Origin: Paenibacillus sp. FSL R7-0273
Lineage (GTDB): Bacteria; Bacillota; Bacilli; Paenibacillales; Paenibacillaceae
Assembly (NCBI RefSeq): GCF_000758625.1
Contig: NZ_CP009283.1
Location: 6,580,001 to 6,644,000 of the forward strand
DNA: 64,000 bases
Direction: 5' to 3'
The notes under the pieces are model-generated. The model was not told the DNA's origin. It was given only the letters and a program-made list of their open reading frames with translations, and ran no database searches. Position numbers and translations under genes: made by a program. Below are positions 40,144-49,928 of this stretch, piece after piece. Every line of letters starts with the position of its first letter. The first letter of the stretch is position 1.

Positions 40144-43100
40144 TTAATCGGCGCCGACTTCTGCACCCTCCAAATTGAGGCTCAGCTTGTCGCCTGACGT
40201 CTCATCTTCATCATCCAGTTCCTTCATCTCGATCTCCTGCTCATCGCCGCTGAGGATTTTGACATCCATACCAAGCGACTGCAGCTCCTTGATGAGTACC
40301 TTGAACGATTCCGGAACACCCGGTTCTGGAACATTTTCACCTTTGACGATCGATTCGTATGTTTTCACACGGCCGACCACGTCATCGGACTTCACGGTTA
40401 AGATTTCCTGCAGTGTATATGCGGCACCGTATGCTTCAAGCGCCCATACTTCCATTTCCCCGAACCGCTGTCCGCCGAATTGCGCTTTACCGCCGAGCGG
40501 CTGCTGCGTAACGAGGGAGTAAGGTCCTGTGGAACGGGCATGGATTTTATCATCAACCATGTGCGCCAGCTTGATCATGTGCATGACGCCGACAGTAACT
40601 TCACGCTCAAAGCGCTCGCCTGTACGGCCGTCATATAGCACAGTCTTACCGTTGCGCTGCATGCCTGCTTCTTCCATAGTGTCAAACACGTCATTCTCGC
40701 GGGCACCGTCGAATACCGGCGTAGCTACGTGAATACCGAGCTGCAGTGCCGCCATACCGATATGAACCTCAAGCACCTGTCCGATGTTCATACGGGAAGG
40801 TACGCCCAGCGGGTTCAGTACTACCTGTACCGGAGTACCGTCCGGAAGGAACGGCATATCCTCTTCAGGCAGGATACGGGCAACGACACCCTTGTTACCG
40901 TGACGTCCCGCCATCTTGTCACCCTCAGAAATCTTACGCTTCTGGGCGATATAGACGCGGACCAGCTGATTCACGCCAGGAGGCAGCTCATCGCCGTTCT
41001 CACGGGTGAAGACCTTAACATCAACGATAATACCGTCACTGCCGTGAGGAACGCGCAGCGAGGTGTCACGCACTTCACGGGCCTTCTCACCGAAGATCGC
41101 ATGCAGCAGCCGCTCTTCAGCTGTCAGCTCTGTTACGCCCTTAGGAGTAACTTTACCAACGAGAATGTCACCGGCATTGATCTCGGCACCGATGCGGATA
41201 ATACCGCGCTCGTCGAGATTGCGCAGAGCCTCTTCACCCACGTTAGGAATATCACGGGTAATTTCTTCAGGTCCCAGCTTCGTGTCGCGGGCTTCGGATT
41301 CGTATTCCTCGATGTGAATCGAAGTATATACATCTTCCTTAACGAGCTTCTCACTCAGCAGGATCGCATCCTCGTAGTTATAACCTTCCCATGTCATGAA
41401 CGCAACAACTACGTTGCGGCCCAGGGCCAATTCACCCATTTCAGTGGAAGGACCGTCTGCCAGGATGTCACCCTTCTTAACAATGTCCCCTCTTTTAGCA
41501 AGCGGACGCTGATTAATGCAGGTACCTTGGTTCGAACGCATAAATTTGTGTAATTTATATTTAACGATATCGCCTTTAACTTCCTTGCCGTCAACAGCTT
41601 CTACACGGCGCAGCCAAATTTCATTAGCTGAGGAACGTTCAATGATACCGTCATACTTGGAAACAATACATACGCCTGAGTCTTTAGCGGATTTATGTTC
41701 CATCCCTGTACCTACAAGTGGTGCTTTCGGAATCAGAAGCGGAACGGCCTGGCGCTGCATGTTCGATCCCATCAGTGCGCGGTTGGAGTCATCGTTCTCT
41801 AGGAACGGAATGAGCGCCGTAGCGACCGATACAACCTGTTTTGGTGAAACGTCCATGTAGTCAACGCGATTACTAGGCATTGTAGTAATGTTGTCGGAGT
41901 CTTTGTTATAACGGACGATAACCATATCTTCCTTGAACGTACCGTCCTCATCGATCAGTACATTAGCCTGGGCTACGACATAGTTATCTTCTTCATCGGC
42001 AGTCAGATAATCAATCTGCTCGGTAACCTTGCCTGTCTTAGGATCCACCCAACGGTACGGAGCTTCAATGAAGCCATACTCATTGATGCGGGCAAAGGTA
42101 GACAAGGAGTTGATCAGACCGATATTCGGACCTTCCGGTGTTTCGATTGGACACATACGGCCATAGTGACTGTGGTGTACGTCGCGGACTTCAAAGCCAG
42201 CGCGTTCACGGGTCAGACCGCCGGGTCCGAGTGCCGATAGACGGCGTTTGTGCGTAAGCTCAGCAAGCGGGTTCGTCTGGTCCATAAACTGGGACAGCTG
42301 CGAACTTCCGAAGAACTCTTTAATGGACGCAATAACGGGACGTATGTTGATCAGAGCCTGCGGTGTAATCGCATTGGCATCCTGAATGGACATTCTCTCG
42401 CGCACTACGCGTTCCATACGGGACAGACCGATACGGAACTGGTTCTGCAGCAGTTCACCCACGGAGCGCAGACGACGGTTACCCAAGTGGTCGATATCAT
42501 CCGTGTTACCGATACCGTGCAGCAAATTAATAAAGTAGCTGATCGAGGAGATAATATCAGCCTGGGTAATATGCTTGACCGACTTGTCGATGTTGCCGTT
42601 GGCAATAAGCTTGATAACCCGGCCTTCTTCAATCGGCGAGAATACGTCGATCGTCTGTAGAGGAATATCCAAGCTGTCCATAACTCCGCCTGTTACACGG
42701 TAGTTCTTGGCAGCAACATTTTTTTCGAAATAAGGAATCAGCTCATCAAGCAGACGGCGGTCAACCATTTGACCGGATTCTGCCAGAATCTCGCCTGTAG
42801 CTTCATCAACGAGCGGCTGGGCCAGACGCTGATTGAACAGACGGTTCTTGATGTGCAGCTTTTTGTTGATTTTGTAGCGGCCGACATTGGCCAGATCATA
42901 GCGCTTTGGATCAAAGAAGCGTGCGACCAAAAGGCTCTTGGCATTGTCAAGTGTCGGAGGTTCGCCCGGACGGAGCCGCTCATAAATTTCGATAAGCGCT
43001 TTTTCCGTAGAGTCCGTGTTGTCTTTATCCAGCGTATTGCGAATATATTCATCATTACCAAGCAATTCCAGAATCTCGGCATCGCTACCGAAACCAAGAG

Positions 43101-43689
43101 CACGCAGAAGCACGGTAACCGGAATTTTGCGAGTACGGTCGATGCGGACATACATGATGTCTTTAGCATCCGTTTCAAGCTCCAGCCAGGCTCCGCGGTT
43201 AGGAATCACTGTGGCGGTGTAGGTTTTTTTGCCGTTTTTATCCACTTTTGTGCTGAAATAGACGCTAGGAGAGCGAACCAACTGGCTGACAATAACCCGT
43301 TCCGCACCATTGATAATAAAAGTGCCGGTCTCCGTCATCAGCGGGAAATCTCCCATGAACACTTCCTGCTCTTTGACCTCACCGGTCTCCTTATTAATGA
43401 GCCGTACCTTCACCCGCAGAGGAGCCGCATATGTTACGTCCCGCTCTTTAGCGTCGTCAACCGTATACTTCGGTTCACCCAGGCTGTAATCAATGAACTC
43501 CAGTACCAAATTACCCGTAAAATCCTGGATCGGCGAGATGTCCTGGAACATTTCCCGCAATCCTTCCTCCAAAAACCAATCATAAGATTTTTGTTGGATC
43601 TCGATCAGGTTCGGGACCTCGAGTACCTCGTTAATTCTCGCATAGCTCCGCCGAGTGCGTCGACCATACTGAACAAGATGTCCTGCCAA
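40144..43689 (-). CDS. rpoB: RNA polymerase beta subunit
   Basis: RpoB (1181 aa) forms the catalytic pincer with beta'. The rifampicin pocket reads [18 protein letters not shown] then [14 protein letters not shown], an ordinary sensitive-type sequence. The start is TTG (43687-43689), after GAGGGGTGAG, as in B. subtilis. An unusually long leader of about 375 nt separates it from its promoter. Confidence 0.99.
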   Translation of the reverse strand: MAGHLVQYGRRTRRSYARINEVLEVPNLIEIQQKSYDWFLEEGLREMFQDISPIQDFTGNLVLEFIDYSLGEPKYTVDDAKERDVTYAAPLRVKVRLINKETGEVKEQEVFMGDFPLMTETGTFIINGAERVIVSQLVRSPSVYFSTKVDKNGKKTYTATVIPNRGAWLELETDAKDIMYVRIDRTRKIPVTVLLRALGFGSDAEILELLGNDEYIRNTLDKDNTDSTEKALIEIYERLRPGEPPTLDNAKSLLVARFFDPKRYDLANVGRYKINKKLHIKNRLFNQRLAQPLVDEATGEILAESGQMVDRRLLDELIPYFEKNVAAKNYRVTGGVMDSLDIPLQTIDVFSPIEEGRVIKLIANGNIDKSVKHITQADIISSISYFINLLHGIGNTDDIDHLGNRRLRSVGELLQNQFRIGLSRMERVVRERMSIQDANAITPQALINIRPVIASIKEFFGSSQLSQFMDQTNPLAELTHKRRLSALGPGGLTRERAGFEVRDVHHSHYGRMCPIETPEGPNIGLINSLSTFARINEYGFIEAPYRWVDPKTGKVTEQIDYLTADEEDNYVVAQANVLIDEDGTFKEDMVIVRYNKDSDNITTMPSNRVDYMDVSPKQVVSVATALIPFLENDDSNRALMGSNMQRQAVPLLIPKAPLVGTGMEHKSAKDSGVCIVSKYDGIIERSSANEIWLRRVEAVDGKEVKGDIVKYKLHKFMRSNQGTCINQRPLAKRGDIVKKGDILADGPSTEMGELALGRNVVVAFMTWEGYNYEDAILLSEKLVKEDVYTSIHIEEYESEARDTKLGPEEITRDIPNVGEEALRNLDERGIIRIGAEINAGDILVGKVTPKGVTELTAEERLLHAIFGEKAREVRDTSLRVPHGSDGIIVDVKVFTRENGDELPPGVNQLVRVYIAQKRKISEGDKMAGRHGNKGVVARILPEEDMPFLPDGTPVQVVLNPLGVPSRMNIGQVLEVHIGMAALQLGIHVATPVFDGARENDVFDTMEEAGMQRNGKTVLYDGRTGERFEREVTVGVMHMIKLAHMVDDKIHARSTGPYSLVTQQPLGGKAQFGGQRFGEMEVWALEAYGAAYTLQEILTVKSDDVVGRVKTYESIVKGENVPEPGVPESFKVLIKELQSLGMDVKILSGDEQEIEMKELDDEDETSGDKLSLNLEGAEVGAD

Positions 43690-44064
43690 CTTTACTCACC
43701 CCTCATGTCTACTCACTTAAAAATTGATTGCGAACCCTTGTTTGGACCCGTATAATGGAACCATAACACAAGGATTCGACCATAAATAAAGAAAAGCCCT
43801 TATCGAAATCTTTCGAAAAAAGAGCGCATCTATCCATGGCCAAAATACTCCTTATCCAGTAGATTTGCCCAAAACGTACATATTATACGTCACCAAGCAA
43901 CAGTTTATGCGCTATTACCTATTATCCCGGCGGACATCGCCGTGACAGTAACATAGAGAACTGAATTCGCACAAACTTGCCTAACGGCTTGCGCTTGCCG
44001 GGGACAATATATTACTTGACATTTCAGCAAACTAAAGACATGGAGCCTAGGTTAATACTGACAT
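43690..44064 (-). other. long rpoB leader with hairpins
   Basis: This 5' untranslated region has no supported gene. CCTTGT/ACAAGG ends pair across 43736-43772. TCGAAA (43803-43808) and TTTCGA (43811-43816), extended by AGC/GCT-type pairs, are followed on the minus strand by a T-rich GCTTTTCTTTATTT, which could act as an attenuator. Any regulatory role is inferred. Confidence 0.55.
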
Positions 44065-44070
44065 TTTATA

Positions 44071-44099
44071 ATAATACCACTATCAAAAGCGCATGTCAA
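44071..44099 (-). promoter_or_regulatory. SigA promoter of rpoB-rpoC
   Basis: A consensus TTGACA (44094-44099), 17 bp and TATTAT (44071-44076) preceded by TGG, an extended -10, on the minus strand. It begins four bases past the stop of the methyltransferase gene. Confidence 0.9.
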
Positions 44100-44102
44100 C
44101 AT

Positions 44103-44708
44103 TTAATTGACAGTTTTCTGTGCTTTAATAATGCGGTAGCCTTTGTCTTTCCCCACTTCTTCAACATCCGTAAACAAGCTTTCCAGCTTAGCTGCCGCTG
44201 AAGGTGCACCCTGCTTCTTCTGAATCACAATCCACAGTGTCCCGCCCTCATTTAAATGCTCAAATGCCTGTTCAAAAATGTGATGCACTACCGCTTTGCC
44301 TGCCCGGATCGGAGGATTCGTCAGAATCACATCGAATTTCTGCCCCTGAACAGCAGACAGCACATCACTTTCTTTTACCGTAACGTTCTTCACCCCATTA
44401 TTAACAGCATTCTCACGGGCAAGCTCTACCGCACGGCTATTAATATCAATCATTGTGACATGACCTTTAGGAGCAAGAAGTGCTGCGCTGATTCCAATAG
44501 GGCCATATCCGCAGCCCACATCGAGAACTGCTGCCCCCTCTGCAATTTCCATTGCTTCAATCAGAACACGGCTTCCATGGTCGATATCTCCTTTGGAGAA
44601 AACACCGGCATCGCTGGTAAATCGGAGGTTTTTTCCCCTCAGCACCGTATTGATTGTCCGTCTGTCATGACGTGCATCCGGCTGCTGTGAGTAATAATGC
44701 TGCGACAT
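44103..44708 (-). CDS. class I SAM-dependent methyltransferase, RsmC-like (YbxB)
   Basis: This 201-aa enzyme has the SAM motif VLDVGCGYGPIGI (about 62-74) and the catalytic NPPIRAGK, typical of rRNA guanine-N2 methyltransferases such as RsmC. In B. subtilis ybxB has the same place between rplL and rpoB. rRNA is therefore the likely substrate, but the base is not shown. GGGAGGATCCT precedes the ATG. A perfect hairpin lies between rplL and this gene. Confidence 0.9.
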   Translation of the reverse strand: MSQHYYSQQPDARHDRRTINTVLRGKNLRFTSDAGVFSKGDIDHGSRVLIEAMEIAEGAAVLDVGCGYGPIGISAALLAPKGHVTMIDINSRAVELARENAVNNGVKNVTVKESDVLSAVQGQKFDVILTNPPIRAGKAVVHHIFEQAFEHLNEGGTLWIVIQKKQGAPSAAAKLESLFTDVEEVGKDKGYRIIKAQKTVN

Positions 44709-44748
44709 AGGATCCTCCCTTTCAATTCCGTAAAGATGTCTTTATACA

Positions 44749-44780
44749 GCAACCCCCTTGAACAAGTTCAAGGGGGTTGC
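44749..44780 (-). repeat. perfect 15-bp inverted repeat between rplL and the methyltransferase
   Basis: GCAACCCCCTTGAAC and GTTCAAGGGGGTTGC flank a 2-nt AA centre. No T tract follows on the minus strand, so it may be a processing or stability element more than a terminator. Confidence 0.8.
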
Positions 44781-44831
44781 ATAAACCGGGATGAATCGCT
44801 CCCTCCCGGGGCATTACCTTATGGAAGCGAA

Positions 44832-45191
44832 TTACTTCACTTCTACGCCAGCGCCTGCTTCTTCCAATTTTGCTTTGGTAGCATCGGCTTCTTCTTTGCT
44901 TACTTTTTCTTTGATTGGCTTAGGAGCGTTGTCTACCAGGTCTTTAGCTTCTTTCAAGCCCAGGCCTGTGATTTCGCGAACGATCTTGATAACGTTGATC
45001 TTGGAAGCGCCAGCGCTTGTCAGGATTACGTCGAATTCGGATTGCTCTTCTTCTACTGCTGCAGCTGCACCGCCAACAGCTACTGGAGCTGCTGCAGTTA
45101 CACCGAATTCTTCTTCGATTGCTTTAACCAGTTCGTTCAGTTCCAGTACGCTCATGCCTTTAATTTCTTCTAAGATTGTTTCTTTGCTCAT
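44832..45191 (-). CDS. rplL: 50S ribosomal protein L7/L12
   Basis: L7/L12 (119 aa) forms the flexible stalk that recruits translation GTPases. It has an N-terminal dimer helix region, an Ala/Val-rich hinge ([18 protein letters not shown]) and the globular domain with [18 protein letters not shown] precedes the ATG. It follows rplJ by 65 bp. Confidence 0.99.
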   Translation of the reverse strand: MSKETILEEIKGMSVLELNELVKAIEEEFGVTAAAPVAVGGAAAAVEEEQSEFDVILTSAGASKINVIKIVREITGLGLKEAKDLVDNAPKPIKEKVSKEEADATKAKLEEAGAGVEVK

Positions 45192-45256
45192 GATTGAACC
45201 TCCATTTTATATTTAAATTTGTTTGTGTTCTTGATTACGAGACTAGAATCAAAGGC

Positions 45257-45760
45257 TTACGCGCTTTGTTCTTCCTTCTCAGCAACAGCTTTAACTGCAA
45301 GCGCGAAGTTGCGCATTGGAGCTTGAAGCACGCTAAGCAGCATGGAGAGCAAACCTTCGCGGGAAGGAAGTTCTGCCAGTGCTTTCAGTTGGTCCGCATC
45401 GATAACTTTGCCTTCAACAACGCCGCCCTTCAGTTTCAGAGCATCATTCTTCTTAGCGAAGTCGTTCAAAATCTTGGCTGCTACTACCGCATCAGTTTCA
45501 CTGAATGCTACTGCTGTAGGGCCAGTTAGAACTGCATCCAGTTCAGTCAGCTCAGCAGCTGCAGTCGCACGACGCACCAATGAGTTTTTCAGAACTTGAA
45601 AGTCAACGCCAGCTTCACGAAGCTGCTTACGCAGTTCAGTTACCTGGGCAACGTTCAATCCGCGGTAGTCCGCAACAACAGTAGAGATACTGTTCTGCAG
45701 TTTGCCGGTAACAACATCAACCGCATCCTGTTTAGCTTGGATTACTTTTGCATTTGCCAA
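45257..45760 (-). CDS. rplJ: 50S ribosomal protein L10
   Basis: L10 (167 aa) anchors L7/L12 to the ribosome and represses its own operon through the leader. [21 protein letters not shown], cut here to its core, and [12 protein letters not shown] are typical. The start is TTG (45758-45760), 9 nt after AGGAGG, giving the AN(A)KVIQAKQ N terminus usual in the family. Confidence 0.98.
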   Translation of the reverse strand: MANAKVIQAKQDAVDVVTGKLQNSISTVVADYRGLNVAQVTELRKQLREAGVDFQVLKNSLVRRATAAAELTELDAVLTGPTAVAFSETDAVVAAKILNDFAKKNDALKLKGGVVEGKVIDADQLKALAELPSREGLLSMLLSVLQAPMRNFALAVKAVAEKEEQSA

Positions 45761-46004
45761 TTGTATACACCTCCTGAAAATTTATGTGACGGCGTCTTTT
45801 CCGAAAAATCCCCGCCGTTCCTACGCAGGCATCAGAAAAGCCTCCGCAGAATCACGAAGGCTTGATAAAAGGAAGATAACTCAGGCAGCGCCCGGCACTT
45901 CTTATTTCTATCACAACACCTCGGTAGGGAATTAAGCCTTACGGCACCTACTGTCTACGGTAAGCATATTCAAGTTCAAGAATGATCACCTTAAAGTTCA
46001 CAAC
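45761..46004 (-). ncRNA. L10 leader (autoregulatory mRNA structure)
   Basis: The minus-strand leader contains the conserved L10-binding core (45917-45964), recognisable from CCGTAGACAGTAGGTGCCG and TTCCCTACCGAGGTG. Downstream, AAGCCTTCG...CGGAGGCTTTTC (45838-45863) forms a terminator-like attenuator, and ACGGCG/CGCCGT a second hairpin (about 45790-45819). Confidence 0.85.
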
Positions 46005-46010
46005 TGTTAT

Positions 46011-46039
46011 AGATTATCAAAGATGACTCGAAGAGTCAA
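46011..46039 (-). promoter_or_regulatory. SigA promoter of rplJ-rplL
   Basis: TTGACT (46034-46039), 17 bp and TAATCT (46011-46016) on the minus strand, placed directly after the rplA stop. Confidence 0.85.
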
Positions 46040-46046
46040 CCCCTAA

Positions 46047-46739
46047 TTATCTGAAAGCAGCTGCATTTACACGAGCGCTAGGTCCCATAGTGGACGAAAT
46101 TGCGATGCCTTTAAGGTATACACCTTTAGCAGCAGCTGGTTTCGCACGGTTCAGAGCGTCCATAAGAGCTTTAAGATTTTCGTTCAATTGTTCAGGAGCA
46201 AAGGACACTTTGCCGATAGGCGCGTGAATTTGACCTGCTTTATCGAGACGGTATTCGATTTTACCGGCTTTGATTTCTTGCACAGCCTTGGTAACGTCGA
46301 AAGTAACTGTACCTGCTTTAGGGTTAGGCATAAGGCCCTTACCACCGAGCAGACGACCCAGTTTACCGACTTCGCTCATCATATCAGGTGTAGCTACGCA
46401 GACATCGAATTCAAACCAGCCCTGTTGGATTTTGTTGATCATGTCCTGATCGCCAACATAATCCGCACCGGCAGCTTCCGCTTCCTTCGCTTTTTCACCT
46501 TTTGCAAATACAAGCACGCGCTGTGTTTTGCCTGTGCCGTGTGGCAGGACAACTACACCACGAACTGCTTGGTCTTGTTTACGCGGGTCTACACCCAGAC
46601 GAACTGCTGCTTCAACGGTTTCGTCGAATTTGGCAGTTGCCGCCTTTTTCACAAGCTCTACAGCTTCTGAAGGCTCGTAAGTTGCTTCGCTGTTGATCAG
46701 CTTAGCAGATTCCAGGTATTTCTTACCATGTTTAGCCAT
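46047..46739 (-). CDS. rplA: 50S ribosomal protein L1
   Basis: L1 (230 aa) forms the mobile L1 stalk that helps release E-site t[23 protein letters not shown], shortened, [20 protein letters not shown] and [15 protein letters not shown] are diagnostic. The frame is open to 46784, but AAAGGAGG lies 9 nt before the ATG at 46737-46739. It follows rplK. Confidence 0.98.
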   Translation of the reverse strand: MAKHGKKYLESAKLINSEATYEPSEAVELVKKAATAKFDETVEAAVRLGVDPRKQDQAVRGVVVLPHGTGKTQRVLVFAKGEKAKEAEAAGADYVGDQDMINKIQQGWFEFDVCVATPDMMSEVGKLGRLLGGKGLMPNPKAGTVTFDVTKAVQEIKAGKIEYRLDKAGQIHAPIGKVSFAPEQLNENLKALMDALNRAKPAAAKGVYLKGIAISSTMGPSARVNAAAFR

Positions 46740-46820
46740 GAAAATGTTCCTCCTTTGTGGTGTTAGCGGAAATTCCTCCCACATATTGCGGTCATGAATG
46801 ACCGGTTCATCGAATACATA

Positions 46821-47246
46821 TTAGTCTTCGATTGTGATACCCATCGAGCGGGCAGTACCTTCAACCATACGCATTGCAGCTTCAACAGATGCAGCGTTAA
46901 GGTCAGGCATTTTTGTTTCGGCGATTTCACGAACCGCTGCGCGGCCGAGCTTCGCTACTTTTTTCTTGTTTGGTTCACCGGATCCTTTTTCTACTTTAGC
47001 AGCAATGCGAAGCAGAACGGCAGCCGGAGGAGTTTTAGTGATGAAAGTAAAGGAACGGTCTTCAAACACTGTAATTTCAACCGGGATGATCAGACCAGCC
47101 TGGTCAGCAGTACGAGCGTTGAATTCCTTACAGAATGCCATGATGTTGACACCTGCTTGACCTAACGCCGGACCTACTGGAGGCGCTGGATTCGCTTTCC
47201 CTGCAGGAATCTGCAGTTTCACCATTTTAATAACTTTTTTAGCCAT
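46821..47246 (-). CDS. rplK: 50S ribosomal protein L11
   Basis: L11 (141 aa) belongs to the GTPase-associated centre and is needed for stringent factor activation. [20 protein letters not shown] and the C-terminal RNA-binding AARMVEG-type region (here [15 protein letters not shown]) are diagnostic. CAAGGAGG lies 8 nt before the ATG at 47244-47246. A hairpin with a T tract precedes it. Confidence 0.99.
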   Translation of the reverse strand: MAKKVIKMVKLQIPAGKANPAPPVGPALGQAGVNIMAFCKEFNARTADQAGLIIPVEITVFEDRSFTFITKTPPAAVLLRIAAKVEKGSGEPNKKKVAKLGRAAVREIAETKMPDLNAASVEAAMRMVEGTARSMGITIED

Positions 47247-47270
47247 GAGTGACACCTCCTTGCAAAAATA

Positions 47271-47302
47271 GTGGTATTCGAACGCTTATCGCGTTCTCCC
47301 AC
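47271..47302 (-). promoter_or_regulatory. hairpin upstream of rplK, possible attenuator
   Basis: In the 74-bp nusG-rplK gap, GAACGC/GCGTTC closes a 5-nt loop and GTGG/CCAC makes an outer stem. On the minus strand it is followed by TATTTTT. It could end part of the rpmG-secE-nusG transcripts. Confidence 0.6.
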
Positions 47303-47320
47303 AAGAAACCCTTGACACTG

Positions 47321-47854
47321 TTATATTTTCTCCACTTGAGTGAAATCCAACTCCAGCGGGGTTTCCCGTCCAAACATGTTGACATGCACTTTGATCTTGC
47401 TCTTGTCGGCCAAAATTTCTTCCACAGAGCCCACGAAATTCGCAAAAGGCCCAACCATAATACGTACGGATTCCTTAATTTCGAAATCAATCTTCGCTTT
47501 AGGTTCAACCATGCCCATATGCTTCAGAATTTGTTCAACTTCTTCCGGAAGCAAAGCGGTAGGCTTGGAGCCGGAACCTGTCGAACCGACAAATCCGGTA
47601 ACGCCCGGCGTATTGCGGACAACATACCATGAATCATCAGTCTGAACCATTTCAACCAAAACATAACCGGGGTAAACTTTACGCATAACGGTTTTTTTCT
47701 TACCGTCTTTGTTTACCAATTCCTCTTCCATAGGAACAAGAACGCGGAATATTTTGTCTTCCATGCCCATGGACTCAACGCGTTTTTCCAAATTGGCCTT
47801 AACCTTATTCTCATACCCGGAATAGGTATGAACAACATACCATCTTTTTTCCAT
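47321..47854 (-). CDS. nusG: transcription termination/antitermination factor NusG
   Basis: NusG (177 aa) binds the RNA polymerase clamp and controls pausing and coupling. The NGN domain begins WYVVHTYSGYENKVKANLEK and a C-terminal KOW domain holds VGPFANFVGSVEEILADKSKI, slightly longer than quoted pieces. AAGGTGG precedes the ATG. It lies between secE and rplK, its standard place. Confidence 0.98.
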   Translation of the reverse strand: MEKRWYVVHTYSGYENKVKANLEKRVESMGMEDKIFRVLVPMEEELVNKDGKKKTVMRKVYPGYVLVEMVQTDDSWYVVRNTPGVTGFVGSTGSGSKPTALLPEEVEQILKHMGMVEPKAKIDFEIKESVRIMVGPFANFVGSVEEILADKSKIKVHVNMFGRETPLELDFTQVEKI

Positions 47855-47875
47855 ACCAAGCCACCTTGGACCTCT

Positions 47876-48067
47876 CTAAATAATCGCTTCAATTGCAGCG
47901 GAAATAATGATGTCCAGAACCCAGAAGTAAACAGCGACAACTACAATAGTACCGAGAACGATCATTGTATAGTTCTTCAGCTCTTTACGGCTAGGCCAGC
48001 GAACTTTTTTAAGTTCACTCCAGCTCTCAGTGAAAAAGGAAAACAGAGACTTGAAACTACGTTTCAC
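47876..48067 (-). CDS. secE: preprotein translocase subunit SecE
   Basis: SecE (63 aa) clamps the two halves of SecY. It has an amphipathic cytoplasmic helix with SWSELKKVRWPSRKEL and one membrane segment (about 34-60). The start is GTG (48065-48067), after GGAGGTG. This is the short single-helix form usual in Bacillota. Confidence 0.96.
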   Translation of the reverse strand: MKRSFKSLFSFFTESWSELKKVRWPSRKELKNYTMIVLGTIVVVAVYFWVLDIIISAAIEAII

Positions 48068-48087
48068 GCCGACTACACCTCCAAAGA

Positions 48088-48237
48088 CTATCTGGTTTCG
48101 CGATGAGGAGTTTGCTCGTTACAGAACTTGCAAAATTTCTTCATCTCCAAGCGGTCGGGGTGATTTCGCTTGTTTTTAGTTGTCGCATAGTTTCTTTGTT
48201 TGCAACTTGTACAAGCCAAAGTGATAATTACCCGCAT
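48088..48237 (-). CDS. rpmG: 50S ribosomal protein L33 (zinc-binding type)
   Basis: This 49-aa protein, [17 protein letters not shown] through HRETR, has zinc ligands C9, C12, C36 and C39, so it is the zinc-containing form. GGGAGGTG lies 6 nt before the ATG. It lies between sigH and secE, like rpmGB of B. subtilis. A zinc-free paralogue, if present, lies outside this window. Confidence 0.96.
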   Translation of the reverse strand: MRVIITLACTSCKQRNYATTKNKRNHPDRLEMKKFCKFCNEQTPHRETR

Positions 48238-48260
48238 GATGTGCACCTCCCGAAGACGTA

Positions 48261-48282
48261 CTTCTAACTGTTAAATTAGAAG
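48261..48282 (-). repeat. small hairpin in the rpmG leader
   Basis: CTTCTAA (48261-48267) and TTAGAAG (48276-48282) pair around an 8-nt loop. It lies just upstream of the rpmG ribosome site, and a TTTTTTTT run lies further upstream on the minus strand. Confidence 0.5.
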
Positions 48283-48333
48283 ACGCAAATATTGATCCTA
48301 AAAAAAACCCGCGAATTTAGGCCTACCTAAAAC

Positions 48334-48363
48334 ACTTTAGCATAATGTCAACGTCTGTGTCAA
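48334..48363 (-). promoter_or_regulatory. candidate SigA promoter of rpmG-secE-nusG
   Basis: TTGACA (48358-48363), 18 bp and TAAAGT (48334-48339) on the minus strand. A second TTGACA lies 12 bp nearer the gene (48346-48351), without a good -10 partner. The rest of the gap back to the sigH terminator (48364-48560) shows nothing clear. Confidence 0.6.
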
Positions 48364-48560
48364 CGAAAGAATTGCCCTATCGCGCTGGGTAATTCCGGGT
48401 TTGTAATCGTGCGCCGCGTGTTGTCCTGGTTCTGCCTTTTTTCAAGCTGAACGCTGTTATTCCCTATACATTATGGAGCATTCCGACTGTGCGTAAACCT
48501 GTTATAACCGTCAGCGTCCAAATTCCCGTCAAATGAAGATACAGAAGCTATCAAAACACT

Positions 48561-48586
48561 AAAAAAAGACTCGATGTCCGAGCCTT
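48561..48586 (-). terminator. terminator of sigH
   Basis: GGCTCG, a GACAT loop and CGAGTC followed by TTTTTTT on the minus strand, 17 bp past the stop codon. Confidence 0.88.
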
Positions 48587-48603
48587 TCATTAACATTATA
48601 TCA

Positions 48604-49248
48604 TTAATTGTCACGCACTTCCAGATATCTTTCCAGCTTCCGCTTGACCCGCTGCAATGCGTTGTCAATAGACTTCACATGACGCTTCAGGTCCTCTGCA
48701 ATCTCCTGATAGGAGCGTCCGTCCAGATAAAGCATCAGCACCTTGCGCTCAAGATCGCTGAGAATTTCAGCCATCTTATCTTCCAGTCCGATAAATTCCT
48801 CCTGGTTGATAATCAGCTCTTCCGGATCCAGCACCTGGGTGCCGCAGATCACATCCATCAATGTCCGGTCGGAATCCTCATCGTAGATGGGCTTGTCCAA
48901 GGAAACGTAGGAGTTAAGCGGAATATGCTTCTGGCGGGTAGCTGTCTTAATCGCGGTTATAATCTGGCGGGTAATGCAAAGCTCGGCAAACGCCTTGAAT
49001 GAAGAGAGCTTGTCACCTTTGAAGTCACGGATTGCCTTATACAGGCCAATCATGCCTTCCTGCACAATATCTTCCCGGTCAGCACCGATCAAGAAATAAG
49101 AACGGGCTTTAGCGCGTACGAAATTACGGTACTTGTTAATTAAGTGTTCCAATGCGCCACTGTCGCCACCACGGAAGATCTCGACAATTTCTTCATCACT
49201 TATGAAATCATACTCGGAAAGCATTATTTCCTTGAGGTCGACACTCAC
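48604..49248 (-). CDS. sigH: RNA polymerase sigma-H factor
   Basis: SigH (214 aa) directs genes of the transition to stationary phase and early sporulation. Region 2 (KYRNFVRAKARSYFLIGADRED, in part) and ITAIKTATRQKHIPLNSY are nearly those of B. subtilis; region 4 contains DLERKVLMLYLDGRSYQEIA. The start is GTG (49246-49248), 7 nt after GGGGGG; a later ATG (about codon 9) has its purine tract too close. It has its own promoter. Confidence 0.97.
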   Translation of the reverse strand: MSVDLKEIMLSEYDFISDEEIVEIFRGGDSGALEHLINKYRNFVRAKARSYFLIGADREDIVQEGMIGLYKAIRDFKGDKLSSFKAFAELCITRQIITAIKTATRQKHIPLNSYVSLDKPIYDEDSDRTLMDVICGTQVLDPEELIINQEEFIGLEDKMAEILSDLERKVLMLYLDGRSYQEIAEDLKRHVKSIDNALQRVKRKLERYLEVRDN

Positions 49249-49306
49249 CAAGAATCCCCCCGGCTGCAACGCAAGACACATCGTTACTTCGCTAAAATAT
49301 AGGAAC

Positions 49307-49336
49307 AGTATATATTATGTTACCTTACAACGTCAA
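49307..49336 (-). promoter_or_regulatory. SigA promoter of sigH
   Basis: TTGACG (49331-49336), 18 bp and TATACT (49307-49312) on the minus strand. The surrounding AT-rich sequence would suit AbrB repression as in B. subtilis, but AbrB sites cannot be called from sequence. Confidence 0.75.
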
Positions 49337-49404
49337 CCAGATATTGTCCAGAAAAAATCTTCTATAACAATTTTTGGGATTTCAGGCTTTGGGCTGCGTT
49401 ACAT

Positions 49405-49926
49405 TCACTGCCGGCGCCAGTCATCAAGCCGCTTGCGCATATCCGGCGGGAGTTTATCTTCCAGCGAATGGCGTCTGGAACTGATTCTTTCCGGTTCTAT
49501 CGCTTTTTTGACCAGCTTCTGGTTCTCTTCTATCTCCACCTTCAGTTCCCGGGCGGAAATGCGCAGTGCGCCTTGGGCAAAAATCACATGCTGCTCCACA
49601 AAATCGCTTGTCGCTACATAGATCTGCCGGCGCCGGTGGGTGAATTCGCCTACCAGCCGCTCGATGCATTCATCCGCTGTCTCCTTCTCCTTGGTGAAGA
49701 CCACCTGAACCTTCCCCTGTACAAAGGACCGTCCGAGTCCCGGAACACGGTAAGCATCGAACACGGCGATGACGCGCCGTCCGGTGAATGCCTGATAATC
49801 AGCCAGCATATCCAGAAGACGGTCACGCGCCTCCTGCATGCCGTTCAGCGAAAGAGCCGCAAGCTCAGGCCAGCCGCCTATCATATTGTAACCATCCACC
49901 AGCAGCACATCGCGCCAGTCAGCCAT
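49405..49926 (-). CDS. rae1: ribosome-associated endoribonuclease Rae1 (YacP), NYN/PIN-like
   Basis: This 173-aa NYN-domain nuclease starts DVLLVDGYNMIGGWPEL and keeps FDAYRVPG and VATSDFVEQHVIF with the acidic residues of the active site. In B. subtilis Rae1 cleaves certain mRNAs in the ribosomal A site. The C terminus is a charged helix (about 125-173). It follows rlmB by 2 bp and precedes sigH. Confidence 0.93.
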   Translation of the reverse strand: MADWRDVLLVDGYNMIGGWPELAALSLNGMQEARDRLLDMLADYQAFTGRRVIAVFDAYRVPGLGRSFVQGKVQVVFTKEKETADECIERLVGEFTHRRRQIYVATSDFVEQHVIFAQGALRISARELKVEIEENQKLVKKAIEPERISSRRHSLEDKLPPDMRKRLDDWRRQ

Positions 49927-49928
49927 AG

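Noticed and set aside
43882..43887. TATAAT in the rpoB leader as a second promoter
   Set aside because: The hexamer at -35 distance (GCATAA) is poor and there is no TG extension. A weak internal start cannot be excluded.
48346..48351. Second TTGACA upstream of rpmG as a separate promoter
   Set aside because: No acceptable -10 lies 16-18 bp downstream.
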